Assembly (NCBI RefSeq): GCF_013362815.1
Contig: NZ_JABFVK010000017.1
Span: 1 to 64,000 of the forward strand
DNA length: 64,000 nt
Direction of reading: 5' to 3'
Origin: Hamadaea sp.
Lineage (GTDB): Bacteria; Actinomycetota; Actinomycetes; Mycobacteriales; Micromonosporaceae
Part shown: piece after piece, positions 16,190-24,545 of the stretch
Numbering within the stretch: the stretch's first letter is position 1
How the letters are laid out: every line of letters begins with the position of its first letter
Program-made: the position numbers and the translations under genes
The notes under the pieces: model-generated
Seen by the model: only the letters and a program-made list of their open reading frames with translations
Told to the model about the DNA's origin: nothing
The model's database searches: none

Positions 16190-16251
16190 GAAGGCGGTTC
16201 AGTCGTTCAGCGGATTCCGAGGGTTCGCCGAGCCTGGGGAGGACCGGCTGC

Positions 16252-16977
16252 TCATGCCCAGGCTGCCTGATCCTCGGCGTACGCCCGAATGCGGGCGGCC
16301 TCTTCGGCGCTGCCGACGGCGCTGCGTTCCTCCGGATAGCCGACGTAGTGCTCGATCACGACCTGAAGGATGTCGGGATTGACGAACAGCCAGCCGACGG
16401 CGATGTCGGCGCTCTCCCTGGCCAGCCCGAACACCGCCGTGGTGTCGAGGACCAGCCGCAGGGTCGGCGGCCGGTTGATCCGGCGTACGTAGGCGATCTC
16501 GTCCCAGCCCACCGTGTGCCGGCGGAACAGATGCTGGATGGTGACACCGGCGGAGTCCAGCACCAGCCGCGGCCGCCGGACCGCGAACCCCAGCACGCCG
16601 ACCAGGAGAAACGGCGCACCCAGGATCGCCGCGAACGCCCATTGGCCGCCGTCGCCGACGATTCCCGGCGCCTCACCGGGCAGGGCGGTCGGCACGAGCT
16701 CAGCGAGCTGGACAGCGCACAAGATGGACAGCCCGGCTGCCACCGGACTCGCCGGCACGACGAAGACACCGCGGTCGACCGTGAATGTCGCGCGGCGGGC
16801 GGCCCACCAGGCGAGGAGCACGAACGCCACCCCCGGTACGCCCAGCGGCACGATCGCGCCCAGGACCAGGTCGGATCGTTCGCCCGGCCCGTACCACCCG
16901 GCCTCGGCCGCGAGGCGCAGCAGGAAAGCCAGTAACGCCAACGGAAGGGCGCACCAACGGACAGCGGTCGAGGTCAC
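16252..16977 (-). CDS. Membrane protein with PH-like cytoplasmic domain
   Basis: A 241-residue protein with about four hydrophobic segments (two near residues 10-60, one near 80-100, one near 115-130). A soluble region follows (PRLVLDSAGVTIQHLFRRHTVGWDEIAYV), laid out like small bacterial PH domains found after paired spans. The GTG start overlaps the stop of the response regulator gene by 4 bp (GTGA), making it the third gene of a kinase-regulator-membrane protein operon. Function unknown; it may act as an output or accessory sensor. Confidence 0.7.
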   Translation of the reverse strand: MTSTAVRWCALPLALLAFLLRLAAEAGWYGPGERSDLVLGAIVPLGVPGVAFVLLAWWAARRATFTVDRGVFVVPASPVAAGLSILCAVQLAELVPTALPGEAPGIVGDGGQWAFAAILGAPFLLVGVLGFAVRRPRLVLDSAGVTIQHLFRRHTVGWDEIAYVRRINRPPTLRLVLDTTAVFGLARESADIAVGWLFVNPDILQVVIEHYVGYPEERSAVGSAEEAARIRAYAEDQAAWA

Positions 16978-17615
16978 GCCCTAAGGTACGCCAACACGGC
17001 AAGTACGCGCCGGTGCTGATCGCTGTCCTGCGGCAACTGGAGCTTGAGGAAGATGTTGGAGACGTGCTTCTCCACCGCGCCCTCGGTGACGACGAGGCGC
17101 TTGGCGATCGCGGTGTTGGACGACCCCTGCGCCATCAAGCTGAGCACCTCGCGCTCACGCGGGGTCAGCTCGCCGAGCGGATCGGCCCGGCGACGCATCA
17201 TGAGCTGGGCGACGACCTGGGGATCCAGGATGGTGCCGCCGGACGCCACCCGGTCGAGGGCGTCGAGGAACCCGTCCACGTCGACCACCGCGTCCTTGAG
17301 GAGGTAGCCGACCGCGCCGGTCGCGTCGGCCAGCAGGTCGTCGGCGTACGCCAACTCCACGTACTGCGACAGCACCAGGATCGGCGTCTTGGGCGCCTTG
17401 CGGCGTACCTCGACGGCGGCGCGCAACCCCTCGTCGGTATGCGACGGGGGCATCCGGACGTCGACGACGCTGATGTCCGGTTTCAGGGAGAGGGCCGCCT
17501 CGACGTAGGACGGGCCGTCGGCGACCGCCGCGACGACCTCGTGACCGGCCTCGGCCAATAGCCGGACGAGGCCCTCTCGGAGGAGGACCCCGTCCTCGGC
17601 GACGATGACACGCAC
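16974..17615 (-). CDS. NarL-type response regulator
   Basis: A 213-residue regulator: receiver domain starting MRVIVAEDGVLLREGL, phospho-acceptor Asp52 in VVDVRMP and conserved Lys in GYLLKDAV. The C-terminal LuxR helix-turn-helix contains LTPREREVLSLMAQG and VTEGAVEKHVSNIFLKL. The receiver loop after Asp52 is extended (PPSHTDEGL), as in the subgroup paired with DUF4203-like sensor kinases. The gene lies 22 bp downstream of its cognate kinase gene and overlaps the next gene. It starts with GTG. Confidence 0.93.
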   Translation of the reverse strand: MRVIVAEDGVLLREGLVRLLAEAGHEVVAAVADGPSYVEAALSLKPDISVVDVRMPPSHTDEGLRAAVEVRRKAPKTPILVLSQYVELAYADDLLADATGAVGYLLKDAVVDVDGFLDALDRVASGGTILDPQVVAQLMMRRRADPLGELTPREREVLSLMAQGSSNTAIAKRLVVTEGAVEKHVSNIFLKLQLPQDSDQHRRVLAVLAYLRA

Positions 17616-17637
17616 GCCGTCGAGCCTAGCGAACCGG

Positions 17638-18888
17638 TCAGACAGGCACCTCGGCGATCACCACGGTCGGCCCGCCGACCGGCGAGTCGACGGCGAATTC
17701 TCCGTCCACAGTGGTGAGTCGATCGGCCAGCCCGGCGAGCCCGTGGCCCTTCGCCGGGTGGGCGCCACCCTGGCCGTTGTCCGAGATCATGATGTACACG
17801 CGGGCGTCCCGGCGAGTCAGAGTCACCCGTGCCGCCGTAGCCGTGCTGTGCTTGGCCACGTTCGCCAGCGCCTCGGCGGCCGTGAAGTAGAGCACGTTCT
17901 CGACTTGGGCCGGTAGCCGTTCGTCCAGCTCCAGCGTCACGTCGACCGGCACCGTGGAGCGGCTGGCCAACGTCGTCAGAGCAGCGCCCAGGCCGCGGTC
18001 GGCCAAGATCGGCGGTGCGATGCCTCGAGACAGCGCCCGCAGCTCGTCAAGCGTCTCCTTGGCCTGCCCGAGCGCATCGTCGATGGTGGCCGCGGCCGCC
18101 TCGGGATCGTTGTCGAGCTGCCGCCGCGCCCGGCTCAGCTCCATCGCAAGCCGGATCAGCCGTTGCTGCGGCCCGTCGTGGATGTCGCGCTCCAGCTTGC
18201 GTAGCGCGGTCGCCTCAGCCGAGACGGCCGCCGCCCGGCTCACCGTCAGATCCTCGATCCGGCCCTGGATCGCGGCCAGCCGGGTCAGCAGCAGCTGGGC
18301 GAACGAGGCGTGCGCGATCGCGGCGAACCGCTGCACGAAGTACACCGTGAGCAGGGCGAAGATGCCGATGTAGGTGTTCCAGAGGATCTCGTTGTGCCGG
18401 CTGTACTCGCCGAACAGAGCCTCCACTGGGGGGTTGCTGTAGTCGTCGGGATAGGGCAGGTACCGCTCCCAGAACCAGTACGTCAGACCGCCCAGCGCCG
18501 CCGCCCACCACACGACGGTCAGCACGAAGGAGAAGATCGCGATCGGCAGGTTCAAGAAGCCGTGCAGCAGATCGAGCCACGACTGACCCGAGCGCATCGG
18601 GTTGGTGAGCTTGCGGAACCAGCCGGCGTTCCCGGGTGCCTTGCGGTACACCGGCCGCGGCGTCTTCTGCCCCGACCACACCTGTAGGCGTACCCGTTGA
18701 AGATCGGCGAAGCCGCGCGCGAGCAGCAACGTGAACGCGAGCACCGCGAACCCGAGCACGATCACCAGCGTGCCGATCCCGAGCCAGAAGAACGGCACCA
18801 CCAGGGCGAAAGTGATGACGGCGACCGGCAGCGACAGCAACGTGTACGCGGCGTCGGAGCCGAGACGGCGGAAGATCCTCATGGCCAT
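17638..18888 (-). CDS. Sensor histidine kinase with putative-sensor membrane domain
   Basis: A 416-residue kinase. The N-terminal ~200 residues are the large actinobacterial membrane sensor region, with two spans at 18-58, further spans near 110-140 and 170-190, and a short extracellular loop (YPDDYSNPPVEALFGEYSRH). HisKA_3 follows, with phospho-acceptor His237 in RDIHDGPQQRL. The HATPase_c domain shows AEALANVAKH, SDNGQGG and GHGLAGLADR. It is first in a leftward three-gene operon. The perfect palindrome TGTACTAGTACA at 18901-18912 lies 13 bp before the ATG. Confidence 0.92.
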   Translation of the reverse strand: MAMRIFRRLGSDAAYTLLSLPVAVITFALVVPFFWLGIGTLVIVLGFAVLAFTLLLARGFADLQRVRLQVWSGQKTPRPVYRKAPGNAGWFRKLTNPMRSGQSWLDLLHGFLNLPIAIFSFVLTVVWWAAALGGLTYWFWERYLPYPDDYSNPPVEALFGEYSRHNEILWNTYIGIFALLTVYFVQRFAAIAHASFAQLLLTRLAAIQGRIEDLTVSRAAAVSAEATALRKLERDIHDGPQQRLIRLAMELSRARRQLDNDPEAAAATIDDALGQAKETLDELRALSRGIAPPILADRGLGAALTTLASRSTVPVDVTLELDERLPAQVENVLYFTAAEALANVAKHSTATAARVTLTRRDARVYIMISDNGQGGAHPAKGHGLAGLADRLTTVDGEFAVDSPVGGPTVVIAEVPV

Positions 18889-18900
18889 AACGCTAGGGCC

Positions 18901-18912
18901 TGTACTAGTACA
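18901..18912. promoter_or_regulatory. 12-bp palindrome upstream of kinase operon
   Basis: tgtactagtaca is a perfect palindrome 13-24 bp before the kinase start codon. It could be the operator for the paired NarL-type regulator or overlap the transcription start. CTAG-containing palindromes are rare in high-GC genomes, which makes a chance occurrence less likely. Confidence 0.4.
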
Positions 18913-18954
18913 TCAGACATCCCGCCGCCCGGCGTCCTCATGGTGGGGTTATCC

Positions 18955-19929
18955 CTACTGACCGGCAGTGCGCGCGGCGGCGAAGCGCATCATCTCGAGC
19001 CGCTGGAGGGTCTGGCCGCCCTCGTGGCCGTTGTAGGGCCACACGACGATCTCCTTGTCCGCCGCGTAGTGGTTGTACGCCGCATAGACCGTCGACGGCG
19101 GGCAGACCGCATCCATCAGCGCGACCGAGAACAACGCCGGAGCGGTGGCCCGCGTCGCGAAGTTGACGCCGTCGAAGTAGCTGAGGGTGGTGAAGACCTC
19201 GTCGACGTCGTGCCGGTGTGCCTTCAGATACGTGACGATCTCGGAGTACGGCGCGCTGTCGGTGATCTCCGTCGCCCGCCGGTAGTGGCACAGGAACGGC
19301 ACGTTCGGCATCGCCGCGACGAGGCCCTCGGTGAGACCGGCGACGGCGATGGTGATGCCGCCGCCCTGGCTGTCGCCGGTGACGACCACGCGGCTGGCGT
19401 CCACCTTCGGGTGCGCTCGCACGGTGTCGACGGCGCGCACGGCGTCGGTGAACACCCGGCGGTAGAAGTACGTTTCCGGGTCGCCGATGCCACGAGTCAT
19501 GAAGCCGGGAGCCTGCGGCGCGCCCGAGGGATCCGGGTCGGCGGTGTCGCCCGGGTACGCCGGGTTGTAGCCCTGGCCGCGGGTGTCCATCAGCAGGTGG
19601 GCGTAGCCGGCGGCGCTCCAGTGGAGCCAGTCGTGCGGCAGCCCGCGACCGCCGCTGTAACCGAGGTAGTTCACGACGCAGGGCAGCGGGCCGTCGAGGT
19701 GCCGTGGCACGAGGAACCACGCCTTCACCGGCTGGCCGGCGTACCCGCTGAAGGTCACGTCGAAGACGTCGACGGTCGCCAAGCCGGCGTCGTAGGGGGT
19801 GAAGACCGCGTCGGTCGCGGCCTCGCGAGCCTGAGTGAGGGTCTTCGACCAGAAGGCGTCGAAGTCGGCGGGTTCGACACGGTCGGGACGGTAGTCGCGG
19901 AGGCGGTCGAGGGGCCAGTCGACGAGCAC
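18955..19929 (-). CDS. Acetyl xylan esterase/cephalosporin-C deacetylase (CE7) family
   Basis: A 324-residue alpha/beta hydrolase of carbohydrate esterase family 7, which removes acetyl groups from xylo-oligosaccharides and related acetylated compounds. The catalytic triad is visible: Ser187 in GDSQGG, Asp273 in LMDAVCPP and His302 in YNGHEGG. The family RGQG motif is at about 117-120 (DTRGQG). There is no signal peptide, so it acts inside the cell on imported substrate. Length is normal for the family. It lies upstream of the kinase operon on the same strand, with a separate promoter probable. Confidence 0.9.
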   Translation of the reverse strand: MLVDWPLDRLRDYRPDRVEPADFDAFWSKTLTQAREAATDAVFTPYDAGLATVDVFDVTFSGYAGQPVKAWFLVPRHLDGPLPCVVNYLGYSGGRGLPHDWLHWSAAGYAHLLMDTRGQGYNPAYPGDTADPDPSGAPQAPGFMTRGIGDPETYFYRRVFTDAVRAVDTVRAHPKVDASRVVVTGDSQGGGITIAVAGLTEGLVAAMPNVPFLCHYRRATEITDSAPYSEIVTYLKAHRHDVDEVFTTLSYFDGVNFATRATAPALFSVALMDAVCPPSTVYAAYNHYAADKEIVVWPYNGHEGGQTLQRLEMMRFAAARTAGQ

Positions 19930-20000
19930 GGGCCGCTCCTTTCAGCGAGAACGTGCGAGAGGGATCTTGGAACACCCTAAACCCCTCGTTCAGCTGGTGT

Positions 20001-20021
20001 TATTGCAACTCACTTGCAATA
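20001..20021. promoter_or_regulatory. Palindromic operator of metal-uptake operon (candidate metal repressor site)
   Basis: tattgcaa-ctcac-ttgcaata is a perfect 8-bp inverted repeat with a 5-nt spacer, 29 bp before the ATG of the substrate-binding lipoprotein gene. An A/T-rich palindrome in this position fits a metalloregulator of the Zur/Fur or DtxR/MntR class. The regulator is not encoded in the window. Confidence 0.65.
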
Positions 20022-20049
20022 GCTTGAGGGGGAGTTTTAGGCTGCCCCC

Positions 20050-21066
20050 ATGGTCATCTCCCGGCTCCGCCGTGTCCTCACCATTCCGACACTTGTACTA
20101 CTCGCGACCGGCACCACGCTAGCCGCTTGCCGCGAATCCGGCGACACCGGCAGCTCAAGCGGTCTGCGCATCGTCACCACTGTCGCGCCGATCACCTCGA
20201 TCGCCGCCGCCGTGGCGGGCGACAAGGCCCGGATCGACGGACTGGTACCGGAGGGCACCAACTCGCACACCTTCGAGCCGCCGCCGAGCGCGGCGAAAGT
20301 GCTGAGCCGGGCGGACATCGTCTTCGTCAACGGCCTCAAGCTGGAGGAGCCGACGAAGGAACTGGCCGAGACGAACCTGAAGAAGGGCGCCAAGATCGTC
20401 GAGATCGGGACGACCGTGCTGCCCGAGAGCGATTACATCTACGACTTCTCGTTCCCGAAGGAAGACGGCAAGCCGAACCCGCACCTGTGGACCGACCCGA
20501 CGTACGCGATCAAGTACGCCGCGGTCATCCGGGACACCCTGGTGCAGGCGGACGCCGCCAACGCCGAGGCGTACCAGGCGAACTATGCGCTCTTCGAAGC
20601 CAAGGCGAAGGAGCTCGACGCCGCCCTCCGGGCCGATCAGGAGACCATTCCGGGCGGTCACAAGGAACTTCTGACCTATCACGACGCGTACGCGTACTTC
20701 GCGAAGACGTACGGTTGGAAGGTGATCGGCGCGATCCAGCCGCAGAACTTCGAGGACCCCACCCCGAAGGAGATCGCCGCGCTGATCAACCAGATCAAGT
20801 CCGAGCAGGTGCCGGTGATCTTCGGCTCCGAGGTCTTCCCGTCGAAGGTGCTGGCCGAGATCGGCCGGTCCACCGGCGCCCGCTACGAGGACACGCTGCG
20901 CGACGACGACCTGCCCGGCAAGCCGGGCGAGACCGAGCACTCGTGGCTGGGCCTGATGCGCTACGACTACGTCACCATGATCAAGGGTCTGGGTGGCGAC
21001 CCGGCGAAGCTGCAGGCGCTCGACATCTCGATCGCCACGCCCGACAAGGCGGACTACCCGCAGTGA
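20050..21066 (+). CDS. Zinc/manganese ABC transporter substrate-binding lipoprotein
   Basis: A 338-residue cluster A-I binding protein. The lipoprotein signal ends TTLAAC with lipidated Cys27. The metal ligands expected for the ZnuA/TroA group are present: His73 in NSHTFEP, His145 in NPHLWTDP and His211 in YHDAYAYF. Three histidines favour zinc (or the TroA type, zinc or manganese) over the Glu-containing manganese-only type. The basic linker after TNLKKGAKIVEIG is as in the family. It is the first gene of a three-gene operon, overlapping the ATPase gene by 4 bp, under the palindrome at 20001-20021. Confidence 0.92.
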   Translation: MVISRLRRVLTIPTLVLLATGTTLAACRESGDTGSSSGLRIVTTVAPITSIAAAVAGDKARIDGLVPEGTNSHTFEPPPSAAKVLSRADIVFVNGLKLEEPTKELAETNLKKGAKIVEIGTTVLPESDYIYDFSFPKEDGKPNPHLWTDPTYAIKYAAVIRDTLVQADAANAEAYQANYALFEAKAKELDAALRADQETIPGGHKELLTYHDAYAYFAKTYGWKVIGAIQPQNFEDPTPKEIAALINQIKSEQVPVIFGSEVFPSKVLAEIGRSTGARYEDTLRDDDLPGKPGETEHSWLGLMRYDYVTMIKGLGGDPAKLQALDISIATPDKADYPQ

Positions 21067-21851
21067 CCGCCGACGACAGGACCGGACGCGGCGAGGAACT
21101 GGTCCACCTCGCCGGGGTCGACTTCGGCTACGACCATCACGCCGTACTGCGCGGGGTCGACCTGAGCGTGTGCGAGCGGGACTTCATCGGCGTCGTCGGG
21201 CCGTCCGGCTCGGGCAAGACCACCCTGCTGCGTCTGCTGCTCGGCACCAACAAACCGCAGCGCGGCACGATCACCCGCACGCCCGGGATCGCGGTCGGAT
21301 ACGTGCCGCAGCTGGAGACGGTGAACTGGAACTTCCCCGTCACCGTGGCCGAGTGCGTACTCATGGCACGCAAGCAGCGCGGCCTGCCGTGGCCGAGCCG
21401 CACGGACAAGGCCGACATCGCCGCCGTTCTCGACCGGCTCGGCATCGGCCACCTCGCCCATCGGCACATCCGCGAGCTGTCCGGCGGCCAGCAGCAGCGC
21501 ATGTTCATCGCCCGCGCGCTGCTGCGCCGCCCGCGCCTGCTGCTCATGGACGAGCCGACGTCCGGAGTGGACGTCGCGAGCCGGCACGACATGCTGCACC
21601 TGCTGACCGATCTGCACAGCGAAGGCGTCGCGATCCTGATCACCACCCACGACCTCAACGGCGTGGCCTCCCACCTGCCCCGGCTGGTGGCCGTCCACGG
21701 CCGGATCGTCGCCGAGGGCACCCCGCGCGAGGTCATCACCCCGCCGGTGCTCGAGGAGACCTTCGGCGCGCCGATGCAGGTCCTGGAACACCTAGGCATG
21801 CCCGTCGTCCTCGACCTCGAGGGCAACCTGACCCCCTCCGGGAGCTCCTGA
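21063..21851 (+). CDS. Zinc/manganese ABC transporter ATP-binding protein
   Basis: A 262-residue ATPase. It has Walker A GPSGSGKTTLL, Q-loop YVPQLETVNWNFPVTV (a hallmark of metal transporters), signature ELSGGQQQRM and Walker B LLLMDEPTSGVD. The GTG start at 21063 overlaps the stop of the binding-protein gene (GTGA), and its stop overlaps the permease start by one base (TGATG). It energises metal import with the membrane protein at 21851. Confidence 0.92.
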   Translation: MTADDRTGRGEELVHLAGVDFGYDHHAVLRGVDLSVCERDFIGVVGPSGSGKTTLLRLLLGTNKPQRGTITRTPGIAVGYVPQLETVNWNFPVTVAECVLMARKQRGLPWPSRTDKADIAAVLDRLGIGHLAHRHIRELSGGQQQRMFIARALLRRPRLLLMDEPTSGVDVASRHDMLHLLTDLHSEGVAILITTHDLNGVASHLPRLVAVHGRIVAEGTPREVITPPVLEETFGAPMQVLEHLGMPVVLDLEGNLTPSGSS

Positions 21852-22699
21852 TGGACGTGCTGCTCGACCCGTTCACCTACCCGTTCTTCGTGAAGGGCCT
21901 GATCGTCGCCACCATGGCCGGCGGGCTCTGCGGGCTCATCGGCGTCTTCATCACCCTGCGCGGCATGAGCTACATCGGCCACGGGTTGTCGCACGCGATC
22001 TTCGGCGGCTTCGCGGCCAGCTCGATCATCGCGGTGAACTACTACCTCGGTGCGGGTCTGTGGGGCCTCGCGTCGGCGCTGGCCATCAACTCGGTCACCA
22101 AGCGCCGACGCATCGGCGCGGACGCCGCGATCGGCGTCATCACTACGGCTTCGTTCGCCTTGGGTGTGGCGCTGCTGAAGTTCTACGGCAGCAAGGGGCC
22201 CAGCTTCGACGCCGCGCTGTTCGGCAGCGTACTGGGGATCACCTACACCGACATGTGGATCCTCGCCGGGGTAGCGGTCTTCGCCGGGATCGTCGTCTTC
22301 CTCAACTACCGATCGCTGCTGTTCGCGACGTTCGATCCCGACGTCGCCGATGTGAGCGGCGTACGGGTCGCCCGGGTGGACGCACTGCTCATGCTGGTGC
22401 TGTCGCTGTCGATCCTGGCCACGCTGACCGTCATCGGCGTCACCCTCGTCGCCGCCACGCTCGTGGTTCCAGCGGTCGTCGCCCGGATGCTTACCAATCG
22501 GTTCTCCCGCATGCTCGTGCTCTCCACGATCATCGGCGCGGTGTGCGGGTTCGTCGGCATGTATCTGAGCTACCACCTCGACGTCCCGTCCGGCACCACG
22601 ATCGTTCTCACCGGGGCGGCGGTCTTCGGTGCGGTCATGCTCGTCACCGGCGGGCGGCGGCTCCAGCGCGCCGGGCATCTCGACACGCACACGGCCTGA
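21851..22699 (+). CDS. Zinc/manganese ABC transporter permease
   Basis: A 282-residue ABC-3 family permease with about eight membrane spans. FITLRGMSYIGHGLSHAIFGG near residues 35-58 is the conserved region of ZnuB/TroC-type proteins, and VAATLVVPAVVARML near residue 200 is the coupling region. It ends the metal-uptake operon. No terminator hairpin is obvious. The next 219 bp contain tandem and dispersed repeats. Confidence 0.92.
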   Translation: MDVLLDPFTYPFFVKGLIVATMAGGLCGLIGVFITLRGMSYIGHGLSHAIFGGFAASSIIAVNYYLGAGLWGLASALAINSVTKRRRIGADAAIGVITTASFALGVALLKFYGSKGPSFDAALFGSVLGITYTDMWILAGVAVFAGIVVFLNYRSLLFATFDPDVADVSGVRVARVDALLMLVLSLSILATLTVIGVTLVAATLVVPAVVARMLTNRFSRMLVLSTIIGAVCGFVGMYLSYHLDVPSGTTIVLTGAAVFGAVMLVTGGRRLQRAGHLDTHTA

Positions 22700-22770
22700 C
22701 GGGCTTCCCCGGGCCGCGCCGGCGCGGCGCGGGTGGGCGCGGCAGGCGGGCGGCAGCGGCCTCAGCGCTG

Positions 22771-22800
22771 AGTGGTACGCCACATACCTGATCTTGGTGC
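22771..22800 (+). repeat. Dispersed 30-nt intergenic repeat, copy 1
   Basis: The sequence agtggtacgccacatacctg continues as atcttggtgc. It matches 35441-35470 at 25 of 30 positions. It lies between the metal permease gene and the serine hydrolase gene. A second ggtacgcca follows at 22806. Confidence 0.65.
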
Positions 22801-22840
22801 GGATAGGTACGCCAGGTACCGCCGAGCGCGGCGCAACATA

Positions 22841-22888
22841 CCGCGTGCGGCGCGTACCGCGTGCGGCGCGTACCGCGTGCGGCGCGTA
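22841..22888 (+). repeat. Three-copy 16-bp tandem repeat
   Basis: ccgcgtgcggcgcgta is repeated exactly three times (22841, 22857, 22873), and a partial fourth copy (ccgca) follows. It ends 30 bp before the ATG of the serine hydrolase gene, so it fills the promoter/leader region. Confidence 0.85.
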
Positions 22889-22918
22889 CCGCACGAGGAG
22901 CCCGGCAGAATAGGCCGC

Positions 22919-23944
22919 ATGACGGTGGCGAAGGGCTTCGAGCCGGTCGAGGCGGCGTTCCGGGATCTGGTGAGCAGCGGGGCCGAGTCGGGTGCGGGCC
23001 TGGCTGTGATCCGGGACGGCCGCGCGGTGGTGGATCTCGTCGGCGGCGTGGTACGTCGGGACACCCTGGTGAACACGTACTCCGTGAGCAAGCCGTTCGC
23101 TGCGTACTGCCTGCTACTGCTCATCGAGCGGGGCCGGGCCGATCTCGACGACCCGGTACGCCGTCACTGGCGGGAGTTCGAGAGCGACGCGACCCTTCGG
23201 CACGTCCTGGCGCATACGGCGGGTCTGCCGGTCTTCCCGGTGACGCGGACGGCCAAGGCGCTGCGGGACTGGGATCTGCTCTGCGCCGACCTGGCCACGG
23301 CGACCCCGATGTGGACATCAGGCGAGGTCGCCGCCGAGCATGCCCTCACCTACGGCCACCTCGTCGGCGAGATCGTACGCCGGATCGACGGCCGATCGCT
23401 GGGCCGTTTCCTACGTGAGGAGGTGGCCGAGCCGTGGGAGCTGGATCTCGGGTTCGGGCTGTCCCCCGCCGACCAGGCACGCTGCGCCGATCTCGTCTAC
23501 GGCGATCCGGACTGGCCGGTGACGATCCTCGGGGAGCCCGGTTCCCTCAAGGCGCGGGCGCTGGGCAATCCGCTGAGCTGTCTCGACGTGGCCGTGCTCA
23601 ACGGCGAGCTCTGGCGCGGCAGCGAGGTGCCGGCGGTCAACCTCCACGCGACCGCGCTCGGCGTCGCCCGGTTCTACGCCGAGCTGATGAGCAGCCGCCA
23701 GGAGATCGTGGCCGAAGCGGTCCGGGTGCAGCACGACGGTGTCGATCGAGTGCTGGACCGGACCGTGCGGTGGGGGTTGGGCGTACAGGTGGACGACGAC
23801 GGCAGCTGGGGCATGGGCGGGATCGGCGGCAACTGCGGCTTCGCCGATCCGGTCCGCGGGTACGCCTTCGGCTACGTGACGAGGCACCTGGCCGGATTCG
23901 ATCGAGTCGACCGCCTCGTCGACGTCCTCAACGAGTGCCTGTGA
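22919..23944 (+). CDS. Class C beta-lactamase-fold serine hydrolase (EstB-like)
   Basis: A 341-residue protein of the beta-lactamase/penicillin-binding fold. The SxxK motif is Ser55-Lys58 in NTYSVSKPF. The second motif is Tyr145-Gly-His147 instead of the Tyr-x-Asn of true class C enzymes, which points to an esterase or peptidase rather than antibiotic resistance. There is no signal peptide. The ATG at 22919 follows a tandem-repeat leader. The gene converges on the sortase gene, and their 3' ends overlap by 17 bp. Confidence 0.85.
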   Translation: MTVAKGFEPVEAAFRDLVSSGAESGAGLAVIRDGRAVVDLVGGVVRRDTLVNTYSVSKPFAAYCLLLLIERGRADLDDPVRRHWREFESDATLRHVLAHTAGLPVFPVTRTAKALRDWDLLCADLATATPMWTSGEVAAEHALTYGHLVGEIVRRIDGRSLGRFLREEVAEPWELDLGFGLSPADQARCADLVYGDPDWPVTILGEPGSLKARALGNPLSCLDVAVLNGELWRGSEVPAVNLHATALGVARFYAELMSSRQEIVAEAVRVQHDGVDRVLDRTVRWGLGVQVDDDGSWGMGGIGGNCGFADPVRGYAFGYVTRHLAGFDRVDRLVDVLNECL

Positions 23945-24545
23945 GGCTCGCGTACACGATGATGTTGTCCAAATAGGACCGAGCCGAGCGGTCGAACCGC
24001 CCGCCACAGGTGATCAGCCGCAACAGCGAAGTGGCGGCCGCTCGGTGCACCTCCTGCGACGGGAACTCGTCCTTCGCGACGAGGCGTACGGCGTCCACGG
24101 TGAAGACGGCAGTGCTCCCGTCGTCGCGGTCGACCAGGATGTCGTCGCCCTTCCGCAGGTCGCCGAGGCGGAAGAAGACAGCCGGTCCGGAGAGCCGGGA
24201 GTCGACGTGCCCGACCAGGATCGCGCTGCCGGGTTCGCCCGGGCTGGGCCCGTAGCGGTACCAGCCCGCCAAGTCGGGTGTCGCCAGCGACGGGACCTCG
24301 ATCGAGTCGTCGGGTTCGACCCCGGTCGCCACGATCCCGGCGTCCACCCCGATCGCCGGGATGCGTACGCCGACCGGTGCGGATCGGCTGAGCAGCCGCC
24401 CCGTCCCGTCCACGGTGTAGCCGTCCGGGATCTGCGCCGGATCCGGCACGGGCGGGCGCGGCGGCATGAAGACGAAGGCGGCGGCGAGCGTACCGATGCC
24501 CACCAGCGCGAACAGCCAGGAGAACAGCCCGAGCAGCCGCCTCAT
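23928..24545 (-). CDS. Class F sortase
   Basis: A 205-residue cysteine transpeptidase. The N-terminal signal-anchor (LLGLFSWLFALVGIGTLAAA) is followed by a Pro-rich linker and the sortase domain. The catalytic His is in ILVGHVDS, the Cys in LITCGG and the Arg in the following RFDRSARSY. Class F enzymes are common in actinobacteria and attach proteins to the cell wall or membrane. The ATG at 24545 overlaps the stop of the upstream secreted-protein gene by 4 bp, so that protein is the likely substrate or partner. The 3' end overlaps the serine hydrolase gene. Confidence 0.9.
   Translation of the reverse strand: MRRLLGLFSWLFALVGIGTLAAAFVFMPPRPPVPDPAQIPDGYTVDGTGRLLSRSAPVGVRIPAIGVDAGIVATGVEPDDSIEVPSLATPDLAGWYRYGPSPGEPGSAILVGHVDSRLSGPAVFFRLGDLRKGDDILVDRDDGSTAVFTVDAVRLVAKDEFPSQEVHRAAATSLLRLITCGGRFDRSARSYLDNIIVYASLTGTR

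Noticed and set aside
22919-23944. Beta-lactam resistance gene
   Set aside because: Tyr-Gly-His replaces the Tyr-x-Asn motif and there is no signal peptide, which favours an esterase-type enzyme.
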